From NCBI GenBank assembly GCA_023627715.1, contig JAMAHW010000100.1:1-64000 (forward strand): a stretch of DNA of 64,000 nt, read 5' to 3'. The notes beneath the pieces were generated by a model. The model made no database searches and had not been told where the DNA came from. It worked only from the letters and a program-made list of their open reading frames with translations. The stretch's first letter is position 1; every line of letters starts with the position of its first letter. Source of the DNA: Periconia sp. R9002. Its lineage: Eukaryota; Ascomycota; Dothideomycetes; Pleosporales; Periconiaceae. This document shows positions 11,813 through 22,761 of this stretch, in pieces. The translations under genes and the position numbers were made by a program.

Positions 11813-12276
11813 CTGGAAATGCCCTGATAACCGCCGGGGTTGCTAAGGTCTTCGAGGGAGTCTAAATATCGCAAACAATATCTCCCCCGCGGCGTCGCAT
11901 CTAGATGCTACGCGTTCCACGCTATTATTCTGGACCCTGCGGCTAGTCCTGAGGGGTGATTGGTCGCGGTAAGCACGTGGGAGAGCCTCGCACGTTGCAG
12001 CGGCAGTGCTTATGAAAGAATAGAAAGAGACCCCAGATCTCTCTTAGATCTTCCTTCAGACATTTCATCACACCTTAACGACCTCTTTCGAGTTTCGCAG
12101 TTCCTCTGAGCTACATGCGAAACGCAGGATCGTGGAGTACAAAACTGCGGCGAGCCAGAGATCTATCTCCTCCCCCGCCACACTAGCCGGAAATAAGGGT
12201 CCGCTGTCTAGAATCGAGGGTCCACCCGCGCAGAAACAAGCTCCGCGTCTGATTGGTGCGTGCCTGGTCTATTTCC
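11813..12276. other. Intergenic and AIM6-like 5' region
   Basis: Contains the 3' end of the phosphotransferase relic and the promoter/leader of the downstream gene, with C/T-rich sequence at 12040-12110. No separate gene supported. Confidence 0.4.
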
Positions 12277-13688
12277 ATGATGGCAGTCCACAAGGCGACA
12301 TCGACAGCGAAACCTCTTTTGAGCGACTACGAAGTTTTGGACGAAACAGCCAGCTCACCCCTCCTTCACCAAAAAGACGACGTTGTTGTTTCCGTGGAAT
12401 CGTGGGAAGATAATGGAGAGAGTGGGTTTGAGCCTTCTGAGGGATCGCTTGTGAAGCAAGGTTTGCTGAGGAGACTGCTGATGGCCGTGGTGAAGAGGCG
12501 GACGCGTCGGAATGGGTTGTTTGATGGGAATGAAAGAGATGGGTTTGGTGGACGTGAGGGGTTGAACTCGAAGTCGAAGAGCTGTTGCGTAAAGACGGGA
12601 TTTTTGAAAGAGATTAAGTTTTACGGTCATTCTGTGCGGTTGGTTCTCGTGGCTGGCTTGTTCGTCTTGTAAGTTTGCTTCCTTTTGAACCCTCGTCCAT
12701 CCTGAACTGAAACCCGAGAACAACACCTTTCATTCTCAAACTAACAAACCCCAGATCATCCCTCTCCATCCTCCTAACAATACTCCTCACACCCTACCCC
12801 CCAACCTACCTCCCACCCCCATCTACCTCACCCCCAACCAACCCCCTCCCACCCACCTCCCTCCTCACCCTCACCCATAACATAACCCCCCTCCCCTGCC
12901 ACTCCCACAACGACTACTGGCGCCCTTCCCCCCTCTACTCCGCCCTCCGCATAGGCTGCACAGGCGTCGAAGCAGACATCTGGCTCTTCTCCAACGAACT
13001 CTACGTCGGGCACACGCCACGCTCTCTCCGCCGCGAAAAAACCTTCAAAGCCATGTACATCGACTCTCTCGTCCAGCTCCTCGACCTCCAAAACCCTAAC
13101 ACCACTACCACCCCTAAAAACGGCATCTTCCCAACCAACCCAACAACCCCCCTAACCCTCCTCATCGACTTCAAACCCTCCCCCGGCACCACCCCTTCCA
13201 CAATCTTCACCGCCGTCTCACAATCCCTAACCCCGCTCCGCCAGAAAAACTACCTCACCTACTTCAACGGCACTACCCTTGTCCCCGGCCCCATCACAGC
13301 CGTCGCAACAGGGTCAATCCCCTTCCCCCTCATCCTCGCCAACCAAGCCCACCGCGACATCTTCTTCGACGCTCCCCTATCCTCCCTCCCCTCCCAACCT
13401 GACCCCGGATTCTCAACAGAGAACTCGTACTACGCGTCGACGTCGTTCCGGGCGCAGATTGGGACGTTGTGGTTTTGGAGGTTTTCCGCGGGCCAGAGAG
13501 AGAGGGTTAGGGGGATGGTTAAGGAAGCGCATGAACGAGGGCTGAAGGCGAGGTATTGGAGTACGCCGGCTTGGCCGCGTGCGTGGAGGGAGAGGGTGTG
13601 GAGGGTGTTGAGGGAGGAGGGGGTGGATGTGCTGAATGGGGATGATTTGGAGGGGTTGAGGGGGGTGTTGGTGGAGAAGGGGTTGTGA
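12277..13688 (+). CDS. AIM6: AIM6-like PLC-type phosphodiesterase, membrane anchored
   Basis: Two exons (12277-12668 and 12755-13688; 86-bp GT-AG intron) give 441 aa. The start could be either of two adjacent ATGs at 12277 and 12280. Residues 1-118 form a polar, probably cytosolic tail with a basic patch (KRRTRRN). A transmembrane helix spans about 120-146 (RLVLVAGLFVL plus SILLTILL) and a proline-rich linker follows. The catalytic-type domain begins with CHSHNDYWR (about 179-187) and VEADIWLF, the His/Asn-Asp and Glu-x-Asp pattern of PLC-like/GDPD-like phosphodiesterases. AIM6-family signatures follow: LTYFNG, VPGPIT, NSYYASTSF, GLKARYW and GVDVLNGDDL. The yeast homologue was found in a mitochondrial-inheritance screen; the substrate is unknown. 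Codon choice switches abruptly from C-ending to G-ending near 13430. Confidence 0.85.
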
Positions 13689-14032
13689 ATTTTTTCATTT
13701 TTTTTTGTTTGTGGTTTGTTTCTTGGGGTTGGGTTCGGTTGATGGAGTGGATTGGTATGTGCATTTTTGAGCGGGTTTTGTTTGTACATGGATTGATTGG
13801 TTATGTACACATGGCATTTTGAATTTTTTTGGTTTTGTTTGTTAGACATTGGAGCGGGTATTCTTTCCTCAAAATCCGCCTTGGGTAAGTAAACTAGAAG
13901 CATCAATGAGTTACGAAGAATCGGAATGCGATATCACACACATCCTATCGCACCACCTACAACTTCAACTTCACCTTCCATTCCTAGTCAAATTCCTAAC
14001 TAAAACCCAACGCACCAAGAATCCCGCCAACC
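13689..14032. other. Intergenic between convergent genes
   Basis: T/G-rich at first (ATTTTTTCATTTTTTTTTG at 13686-13707), then C/A-rich approaching the convergent neighbour. It should contain both 3' UTRs. No gene seen. Confidence 0.4.
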
Positions 14033-14809
14033 TCAAGACTCATCCCCCTCCCCCTCCCCACCCACCTCCCTAGCCCTCCTCCTCCTCAGCCTCGCCTTAA
14101 ACCACGCCGCAAGCCCCAATGGCAACCCCAAAAACACCACCACCCCAAACACAATCCCCAAAATCGCACTCGTCTTCAACATCACCACGCTCCCCGCAGG
14201 ATTCCCAGCCGTAGGCGGCCGATACGTCGGCCGTGCCGACGACGTCTCCGTCGAACTCTCCGTCCCAGGCCCCGAACTTGCCGTCCCCGGCCCCGAACTC
14301 GCCGTCGGAAACGGAACCACCGACGACACCAACGCATTCACATCCACCGCCCTCGTAACCGCGACACAAGCCGAAATCGAGCTCCTCCCCTGACAGAAAT
14401 TGTAGACGCTAAGCGTGGCAAGGGCGTCCATTTTGCGGCTCATGCGGGAGACGTCTTTGGCGGCGGAGGACTGGAGGAGCGACGCGGAGGTTTGCCAGGC
14501 GGAGAGTTGGTACGCGAGAGAGCTGAATTTTGAGTCGGTGTCGGCGTTGCTGTCTTCGCTGGCTTGGTACGAGATGGGCGCCCAGATGCCGAAGACGAGG
14601 GCTGCGGCTACGCCGAGGACTTTGATGGTCCAGTCCATGGCTTTGGAGAGGGGGGGAAGGGTTGGCGGGGCATGTTTTGTTGTTGTTGTTGGTAGAGATG
14701 GGGGATTCGCGGGGGTGGATTTGGGATGGGTTGCTGGAGGGGTGGTTGTGGGTGAGGGAGTGGTGCTGGTGTTAGAGGTGGTTTGGTGAACTTGCGATTG
14801 TGTTGCCAT
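14033..14809 (-). CDS. Two-span membrane protein, unknown function
   Basis: An intronless minus-strand frame of 258 aa if started at the ATG at 14809, which has a good context (CAAAATGGC). A further in-frame ATG at 14971 would add 54 unconvincing residues. Residues 1-55 are Pro/Thr/Ser-rich. A first hydrophobic segment lies at about 60-80 (VLGVAAALVFGIW). A 120-residue middle region includes YNFCQGRSSISACVAV, and a Ser/Gly/Pro/Thr-rich stretch contains two ASSGPGT-type repeats. The second helix is at about 208-235 (TSAILGIVFGVVVFLGLPLGL), followed by a basic tail (RLRRRR). The layout resembles fungal membrane-anchored or wall-sensor-like proteins, but I recognise no family. Codons are C-rich at the 5' end and G-rich at the 3' end. 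Confidence 0.65.
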   Translation of the reverse strand: MATQSQVHQTTSNTSTTPSPTTTPPATHPKSTPANPPSLPTTTTKHAPPTLPPLSKAMDWTIKVLGVAAALVFGIWAPISYQASEDSNADTDSKFSSLAYQLSAWQTSASLLQSSAAKDVSRMSRKMDALATLSVYNFCQGRSSISACVAVTRAVDVNALVSSVVPFPTASSGPGTASSGPGTESSTETSSARPTYRPPTAGNPAGSVVMLKTSAILGIVFGVVVFLGLPLGLAAWFKARLRRRRAREVGGEGEGDES

Positions 14810-15612
14810 TTTGGGGGGTGTGCTTTGTGGAAGGGAAGGGAAAGGAAAGGAGGGATTCTCGAGCGCGAAAGAGTGAAGTTGGACGTGTTGCACGACGAGG
14901 CTGAGGGAATGCCATGTGATACGAGCTGAGATTAGACCAGCGCGAATGAGTGTGGGAAAAATCCGCCCCAACTTTGGGATCGAAATAGCCCCCTGCGAGT
15001 ATCAGGCTGCTTTTGGCATTCTTATCTTCGGCTTAGAAAGCAGATGGGCTTGAAGTGACTAGCTTAGGTGTTACGGGGACTCATCTCTGTACGATCCCTT
15101 TTCTGAGCGAGCAGTTAGGAATAATATCGATTGATCGAGTTTTGGTACATCAAGAGTGGGCATGTAGATGTCGGTATTGGAAAGAGGATGGAGATCTGGT
15201 TTCCGGATAACTTTATCTGTCGGAAGTGTTTGATTTGATGTACAAGGATCGAAGGGGCCATTTTCATGTATAATCGACACCAGGAGACTTGAACTGTGGC
15301 ACTGTCAGTCATCAAATGGGATACAATTGGTGCATACTGCTCATCAGTAACCTATCGGGCGCCACCTTTGAGTTAAGCAGTTAAGGTATGGTTCTGTTTT
15401 TAAGTGATTTGTAGAATATTCAACTAGGTAACACGGAGGTCAACACAGCGGATGAACGTGAGATCTATCGCCAAGAGATCCCAGCTAACCCCTGCACCGC
15501 GCTAGCCCCACTACGCATGCAAGCTCCGCAACTTTTTGTAAACCGCCCAAAATTTCCCAAGTCCAACATCACCAATTACAACCGCAGCAACGCACGCGCG
15601 AAGCCCCCCAAA
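14810..15612. other. Divergent intergenic region
   Basis: Lies between the divergently transcribed membrane-protein gene and the CCDC137-like gene, so it should hold both promoters. Short open frames here (such as minus 15071-15280) have no recognisable features. Confidence 0.4.
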
Positions 15613-16695
15613 ATGCCTCACAAACACAAGCGCAAAGCCGATGACAAGGATGAGTCAAAGTACGAGAATCCCTCTCTTCTCCAAATACCACCACACCACT
15701 TATTCTTGCATACCGACTGACACTTCCCTCTCAGCTTCAACCTCCCCCCCACCGAATTCGCCGCCCCCCTCGCCGTCCGCAAAGGTTCAAACACCAAACC
15801 TGCTACCAAAAAGCGCAAAGTCGCTACCGTAGATGGCTATGGCGCAGACGATACCCCACGAGCATTCCAGCGCCTCATGGCGTTCAACAAGACCGGCAAA
15901 CGCCCCTCGGGCCTGGACGACGGGAAAAAGAAGGGCAAGAAAAACAACAACAACAATAACGGCGCCAATAAACCCCAATCAGGACCCGGTGTTCAGAATA
16001 AGGCGGCGGCGGCTGCCGCTGCAGTGGAGAAGGAAACAACAGTGAACAGCGAAGCACAACCTTCACAGCCAAAACTGAAAATCATGCCGGGAGAATCGCT
16101 TTCGGACTTTAGACAACGCGTGAACCAAGCGCTGCCCTTGGGAACCGTGACGAAGACCGGGAAGAAGATCGCCGGGCTGAGCGACCACCGCGTGACGAAG
16201 CACGAGCGGCATTTGAAGAGACTCCAGGAAGGCTGGCGCAAGGAAGAAGCGCGGATCCGCGACAAGGAGCAGGAAGAACGCGAGTTAGCTGAGGAAGAGG
16301 AAGACGAGGCGCAGGATTTGTGGGAGGATAGAACGGTTGATTTGCCGTCGGCAGGCGGTGCGAATGGGAAGAAGGGGAAGAGGAAGAAGGGGAAGAGGAA
16401 GAAGGGGAAGAGGAAGTTGGTGGCTGGGGAGGTGGATGATGGGATCGACGATGAGTGGGAGGCGTTGAGGAAGAAGAGGGAGGAGAGGAAGGGGTTGCAT
16501 GATGTGGTGCAGGCGCCACCGACGTTTGATAGGGTGCCGAGGGAGATTTTCAAGGTCAAGGATGGCGCGAGGGTTAATGTGGGGAATGTACCGAGTAGTG
16601 TTGGGAGTTTGAGGAAGAGGGAGGAGTTGGGCGTTGAGAGGCAGGGGATTATTGAGACGTATCGGAAATTGATGGCTGCGAAGAGGGAGGGGTGA
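15613..16695 (+). CDS. CCDC137-like basic nucleolar protein
   Basis: Exons 15613-15659 and 15735-16695 (75-bp GT-AG intron) give 335 aa. The N-terminus is basic (MPHKHKRKADDKDE), then TKKRKV, an SV40-like nuclear signal. Low-complexity Asn and Ala runs follow. The conserved core is MPGESLSDFRQRVNQALP, and a coiled coil runs at about 190-240 (KRLQEGWRKEEARIRDKEQEERELAEEEED). KGKRKKGKRKKGKRK comes from a 15-bp DNA tandem repeat at about 16370-16412. The C-terminal motif is PPTFDRVPREIFKVKDGARVN...SLRKREEL. This arrangement fits fungal relatives of human CCDC137, a nucleolar/ribosome-biogenesis-associated protein. The assignment rests on motif resemblance, and the molecular role is unknown. Confidence 0.72.
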
Positions 16696-17028
16696 TGGTC
16701 ACGTAGAAGGCATTGTGATATGATACTTATATATCTCCCCGTTTCAAAGCTGGTTGATTGATCACGTCAGGCATGGTCGCCCCGCAAGAGAAACATATTC
16801 GCTATTTCAATGCATATTCATACAAAACTCCCACTTTTCCTTCCCCGAAAATCCATTTTCAATCTGACGCGCGAGGCCCCTGGAATACGTTATGCTATGA
16901 GAAGAGTTGCTTCTCGCCTTCGGATCCTACATGCGTGCGTTAGCTTATGTTTCTTACATACGCGGTACAGGGCAAAAAGGAGAGCGACACACATAGAACG
17001 CTAAATCCCGAATATCAAAGCGCTGGAG
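16696..17028. other. Intergenic between convergent genes
   Basis: Holds the 3' ends of the CCDC137-like and eIF2B-delta genes. No independent gene or repeat recognised. Confidence 0.4.
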
Positions 17029-18673
17029 TTAGGTATTCGTACTCAACCGATGAACAACAGGAACCGAGCTCGGCGGCAAACTTCCGTATTCAGTAATGAT
17101 CATATCGATGTATTCAGCCGGCGTGACATCGTAAAGGACCTGCAAATGATGCAAATTTTTAGCCCCGTCGATCCATTTCAGCACGTCTGACGGAGCCGAC
17201 GCAGCAGCACCCTCTGCGTTATTTTCCTCGGAATTCGCCGGGTGCGATTTCGGCAGCGAGTTCTTGAGCGGTAGGAGGTGCTGGCGCTCAGCTTCAGATA
17301 GCAGCTCCTCAGCAGGTGCGACCTCGTTCCCGACAATGGAATCGAGCGCTACTTTCTCGGTGAACTTGACCGACTCGCAGAGCACAATCACAGGAAGCGA
17401 GTGTGCGTTCGCGAGCATGGAAACGAGTGCCGTGCCGACGCGGGAGTACAGACGTCCGTTAGACATCATGGCGTGAGCACCTAGAAAAACTTTGGAGGCG
17501 TCCTTGATCGCGTGCGAAGCTCCTGTGATGAGGAAGTAGCGGACCTTGATGCCCGCATTTGCGAGCTTCCGTGCAAGAGTTCGACCCTCGAAAAGAGGTT
17601 TCGAGTCGACGACGATGACGGAGAAATTGATACCTGCATGGTGGGCTTGCAGAAGAGTCTGCTCGACTATCGACGAGGAAGCGTATGTGAGGATGACATC
17701 GCCCGGTAGGATCTTGGTGACGGCAAGTTCACGGATCAGTTTGTCGGCAGCTGTGACGCGTTCTCGTATGAACATGTCGATTTCCTCTTGAAGATCGCGC
17801 TTTGCGTCGGCTTCCGGAGTTGATGGATCGGTCTTGACAATGACTACATGATGTTGTAAGTACGAATTCTAGAAAGTACGGTCTGCTCGAATGTGCAGTA
17901 CGGTTTGAGGGAAGAATAAGCGTGAACGTACTGTCTTTTAGCCAACGAATAGCATTCCCCATAGTTATACTGTAAGGACGGCAGTCTCGTAGATACTCAA
18001 TCTGTGGTCCGAGCAGCTGAATCAAATGGCGCGAAAGACTTGTCCCCACCGGTGTTTGATAAGATGCAATGAGTGCTTTGAATGCTAGAAGCATGGCCAC
18101 CATCCGCGCTGTGCTGCCACAAATGGTGTAGCTGCTGTATTGTAGCCCAAGGGCAAGGATTGCGGGATGAACATCTTTTGAAGCCCCAGCCATTGAGTGC
18201 TTGCGTGGTTGACTATACAAATGGCCGAAGAAGAGTCCGACCTGCCTTGCTTCTGTTTTTGATTCTTTTTTGGGTGCTTGAGCAACCGGTGCATTTGATT
18301 GGGATGGCCGCCTTCGGACTGGTAAGGGCCTTGATTTATCCTCTTTGGGGGCTTGCTTGGGGCCTTTCTGTTGCTTCTGACCTTCCTTTGACTGTGCAGC
18401 TTGTTGATTAGGCGCGGGACCTGCGGCTTTTTGCTGTGCTCTCCGTGCTTGTTTTTCGGCGGCCTTTTGTTTCTTCAATTCTGCCGGTGAGGGTTTCTTG
18501 GGGCCATCACCCTCAGCGGGCTTTGTGTTTTTGGCATCGCTCCCAGACTGCTTGGATGCTTTTGAGTCATCGGTTGGCTGTGAGTCACTGGTTGACTGTA
18601 TTGGCTGGCCATCTTGTGTTTTTGCAGCTAACTCAGATGCTGGGGCAGCTTCATTTGCGGCCGATTCACTCAT
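17029..18673 (-). CDS. GCD2: Translation initiation factor eIF2B subunit delta
   Basis: Exons 17932-18673 and 17029-17843 (88-bp GT-AG intron) give 518 aa. Residues 1-150 are a low-complexity Lys/Gln/Pro/Ala-rich region, typical of the delta subunit. The conserved alpha/beta/delta regulatory fold starts near 155 (VGLFFGHLYSQPR, VHPAILALGLQYSSYTICGS, KALIASYQTPVGTSLSRHL). It continues with ILTYASSSIVEQTLLQAH, VIVVDSKPLFEGR, ITGASHAIKDASKVFLGAHAM (written in part), VIVLCESVKF and YDVTPAEYIDMIITEYG. The protein is a core subunit of eIF2B, the guanine-nucleotide exchange factor for eIF2, and mediates inhibition by phospho-eIF2alpha (general amino-acid control). It is divergent from the F-box/RCC1 gene with 464 bp between starts, a likely shared promoter. 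Confidence 0.93.
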
Positions 18674-19137
18674 TTTGTCTCCACACCCGCAGAAAGTTGC
18701 TTGATTGCTTGATTCGTTCTCGACTCTTCAGGTATGATTGACAGGATTTTTCAGAAACTTTGAGTATCGGTGCCAAAAGCGGTAAGCAGTATTCTTGGGT
18801 GAACAGTGTAACCTCGGCAGAGACATAGGCGTTTTATTTGTAGTTGCTGAAAGATTGTGAAGTGCTGTATACGTTCAGCACAGGGAGTTTAACAAAATTG
18901 ATACATCTTTCTCTCCCCATGAGACGGACGTTGAGTCACTGTGGGCTATTCCGTTCGAGGGACTAGCGTGCCAAGCCATTAGCTCCAAATGACCCCTCCC
19001 CCTCCAAACTCGAACTCCTCGTTGCGTCATAGCTCGAAACATACTGATGTTGTTTGATCGATAGCAACCATCTCTGCAACTTCAAGGCAAAACCATCGAA
19101 CATTTTTCGATTTCGAATACTAATTCTCACAGCAAAG
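18674..19137. promoter_or_regulatory. Bidirectional promoter region, eIF2B-delta / SAF1-like
   Basis: A 464-bp gap between two divergent start codons. I see no clear TATA box. The leader of the plus-strand gene is C/A-rich. No other gene fits. Confidence 0.4.
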
Positions 19138-21093
19138 ATGGATGAAAAGATCACTAGTCTCACAGAGCTTCCGCTTGATATCCTTGTCCTCGTATTCCCT
19201 TATCTGGACGCGAAGAGCTTCCTCGCCCTCTGCAGCACTTGCAAAGCATTCCACCAAGAATCCATTCGTTTTGACTCCGCCTACTGGGCCCACCAGACTC
19301 GAAGTACTTTCCGCGTTCCGAACCAGCCAGTAGTCCAGAGTGATGGTGCACGATGGCAGAAACTGTATCGCCGCCTGCTCACCCAAAGTCGAGTCTACAC
19401 CTGGGGATCGAATTCCAACCATCGGCTAGGGCATTCATACGAACCAGTTTTTAGCCCCGGATACCCTATTCGAGGTATGCGTGGGGCACACAGAAGGGGT
19501 CAGGTCCGCTCGCACATCCCTAAGGAAATGGACAATACCAGAGAACTTGGCATAATAGCGGACCTACAATGCGGGCAAGTCTACAACCTGTAATGTAGAG
19601 TGATGTGGAAAATAGCTGACAAGACTAGAGGATGGTCCACCACCGTATTGACGTCAAACGGTACCTTACACACGGCAGGCGTTCTCGACGGAGAGCGTTG
19701 GACTGGTGAAGATGGTCGGCTTCAGAAGCTCAGCTTTCCCGCTATACACGCAAACGATGTGGCTCACAATGAACCTACGATCGCAATTCGTCAATTCTCG
19801 GCAGGAAGATCGCATATTTTGGCTCTTTCAGATAGCGGAAGAATATGGGCATGGTCTGATGCATCCCAACCGGCGATGCACATCAAGTTTGTCAACGTGG
19901 ACCTAGCGGAAGACCAAAATTCATCCAAGGGGAGTCCAGCAAATGAGGAATCCAACTACGGCCACGTCAAACAGGTTGTTGCAGGATGGTCATGTAGCTC
20001 CGCTTACATTCATGGAACCGGCATTGTATTATGGGGACCAGTCCGTTCCGCTTATGACGGAGAGACTGATACCATGCTTGTTTTCGAGAATTTCGAGATT
20101 CCGAGAACAGGCTATCAGCGCGCTAGAGGAGCTGCTCGGGAGAACGAAGAAGACAAGATTCTTGGAGAGGAAGTTGGCGTCGTGATGAACTACATCATAC
20201 TGGAAAACTTCGTTGTGTTCGTTACAGATATTGGAAAGGTTTTTTGTGCCAAGCTTGAAGAAAAGAATACAACCGAAGGTATTCTTGAGCTGCGCGCTCT
20301 ACAGAACCAGGATGGAAATGCCTTAGACGTTCAAGGCTCTTTTCGCCGATTTGCCGTATTCAAGGGAGGAGAAGTCATCATCGTCGATCAGGGCTATCTA
20401 CAGGAATGCTGGGATGCACGGGCTACGAACCCTGAACAGACTGGCATTCAAGGCCTGAAGAAAATACCTCCACTCCAACATAACGGTGTAATTTCGATTG
20501 CATTTGGAGATTATCACTTCCATGCTTTGCACTCTTCAGGGAAAATTACTTCTTACGGGATCGAACTCCAAGCTTGCGGTGCGCTCGGGTTAGGAGGAGA
20601 CGGGGGTCCTACCGGGCGGCTGCGGGGTCTCGATTTCCAAGGCCACCTCCGAACATCAAGACTCTTGCCTCACGCATATACTCATGGACGACAGATATGG
20701 TTCCGACCGGAGCAAAACATGTGGTTGAAAGTAATGGATCAAGGCGGCAAGGACTATGAGGAGGCTAAAGAGAGAAAGGAAATGTTCAATGCCGATCTCA
20801 ATGTGCAAGGCGAAGTCAGCGAATGGGTTGAGCAAGAGGGAAGAGCATGGGACGAGGAAAAGGGCGATGATGGCTTAGGAGCTTTCTTTGCGCTCAGAGT
20901 TAGTGCCGCTGGCTGGCATTCCGGCGCAGTTGTTCTTGTCAACGAAGACCTGGAGCGGAGAGACGTGTATGATTGGGAAAATTCAACTTTCCCTCGACTA
21001 AAGTTGAGTGATGGGACTGAAATGCCCGGCTCTAAAGATTTCGATGAGTGGCGCGAGGGAATACCAACTTGGAACCTAGACGTGGAGGTTTAA
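19138..21093 (+). CDS. SAF1: F-box / RCC1-like repeat protein (SAF1-like)
   Basis: Exons 19138-19574 and 19629-21093 give 633 aa. The intron (54 bp) begins GCAAGT, not GT, and ends CTAG with a CTGAC branch-like site. Splicing restores the family sequence LQCGGWSTTVLTS, and no GT donor does this. Residues about 7-50 are an F-box (LTELPLDILVLVFPYLDAKSFLALCS, shown in part). Then come RCC1-type blades: VYTWGSNSNHRLGH, GWSTTVLTSNGTLHTAG, SAGRSHILALSDSGRIWAW, ISIAFGDYHFHALHSSGKI and YGIELQACGALGLGG. Yeast Saf1 is the F-box subunit of an SCF ubiquitin ligase that targets adenine deaminase Aah1 as cells enter quiescence. The same role here is inferred from domain order. Confidence 0.88.
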
Positions 21094-21233
21094 CCATTAT
21101 AACCGTATTTTTTTGGATTGCACATGGGACGCAAGTTCTTTTTTAATATATATAATCACACTTCTGAAGAGTCAGAGTATCCATAACCCTTTACATCTTC
21201 ATTGAGTAACTCACAACGAGATTAGTCGCACAT

Positions 21234-22089
21234 TCAGGCAAATTTCTTGAGCAGTTGAATCATCCTGTCAATAGCAGCCTCTCTTTTATCGACAATTTCC
21301 GCCAGTTGCTCCTCGCTGCTTCCCCCCACAGGTCCTACGAAAACATTTTTCTCTCCTTTCTGCAACTTCTCCCAAGTCGCTTTCGTGAAAACATCAAGCG
21401 GCATTCCAAAAGATCTTCCCCTCTCTCCCATCTCCTTGTCATGAATCTCCGTCTGCACAGGGCCTGTCGAAATATGAATCAGATTGACATTCGTACACTC
21501 CAGATGAGCGCGAACCGATGTCATGAATGATTCGAGTGCTGCTTTCGACGCACAATAAGCCGGCATTGGTGGTGCGGGGATCAAGCTCACATGTGAGCCC
21601 GTGTACAGTAGCGCAGTCGGAGTGCTGCGAGCTAGGAGGTGAGGGAGAACAGCGTGAACGATGTGAACGAAGGAAGTGAAATTGACCAGGATCTCTTTGT
21701 CGAAGGTAGCTAGATCGACCGAAGAGGGGTCATTGAAGAGGAAACGACTTTGGACCCCTGCGTTGAGGAAAACGGCGTCGATGGAAGGATGCTGGGTGAG
21801 AGCACTGGGGCAAACAACTTAGCCCCCTTTCGGTGCAAATATTCAAACCAAATCGTAAAGAAATAGCTCACTTTTGAATGAAGGCCGGAATTTCTGAAAG
21901 ATTGGAAATGTCGAAGGCAATGCTGGATGCTTTATCGTTGCCGTGTTTGGACACAAAAGCAGCGAGACGGTCTTGACGGCGGCCAACAGCTGTGACTTTG
22001 ATGTTTTGGGAAATGAAGAGGTCGGCCATAGCGCTACCTATACCAGAGGTTGCGCCGATAAGGAGTACGTGCTTGTATGGGAAGGACAT
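21234..22089 (-). CDS. Short-chain dehydrogenase/reductase
   Basis: Exons 21872-22089 and 21234-21804 (67-bp GT-AG intron) give 262 aa, normal for a classical SDR. Visible motifs are the NAD(P)-binding GATSGIG at residues 12-18, VGRRQDR as the likely NADP-selecting Arg pair, LNAGVQ (86-91, the NNAG site), a TGSHVS serine near 143 and the catalytic Y156-x3-K160 (YCASK). All catalytic elements are present, so the enzyme is probably active. It resembles the DltE/YdfG-like fungal oxidoreductases, with unknown substrate. It lies 672 bp from, and divergent to, a Zn2Cys6 regulator gene, which could control it, though nothing in the sequence shows this. Confidence 0.88.
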
Positions 22090-22761
22090 GATGGGTTATT
22101 GGGTGCAAGTGAGAAAAAGCTTGAGTGTGAATTTGTTGATGGGAGAATGGAGGTACGTTTTTCATTTTTGCTAGTATTTATACTTTGTTGTTATACTTAA
22201 TGGCAGAATATCTTATTCTTTGACATTCCACACCATGCACGTAGTCGTTGCCAAATAGGGAAGTCAGCAGTGGCTGCAGTGAGGGACACCGGTCGAGTTA
22301 TACGACTGGCCAAATCCGGTTTCTAAACCCAAATGATGATTATGTTCAACCAAAAAAATATTTTGTATAGGACGAAAATTCGCACATAAGAGGCTTAAGT
22401 CCATTGTTCGATCCGAAATGCAGGGCTAAATTTACGCTACCACCTGCACACCGACATGGTCACCTCATACGGCCTAGCGCATCGAACGGAATCTCCGGAT
22501 TTATCACGACCGTCAAATGGGATGCGCTTAAACTTACAAAACACCACATGGTAATGTATATAGGCTCATATGCATTATTCCTGGATCTTCTGACGACACG
22601 AATCACAATCCACGACATCAGTTCTACCTTTCTGTACTGCTTTGCCTTAATATACCCTGTATCTACAAGTTACTAGCCATTGTAAAATAAGGGGCATATT
22701 CAGCCAATCTCGTACGATTATATTATTAATCCCTCGGGATCAGTCAGAAGCGCGGTGCAAC
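22090..22761. other. Divergent intergenic region, SDR / Zn2Cys6 regulator
   Basis: Should contain both promoters. AT-rich near 22340-22390. No gene or repeat recognised. Confidence 0.4.
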
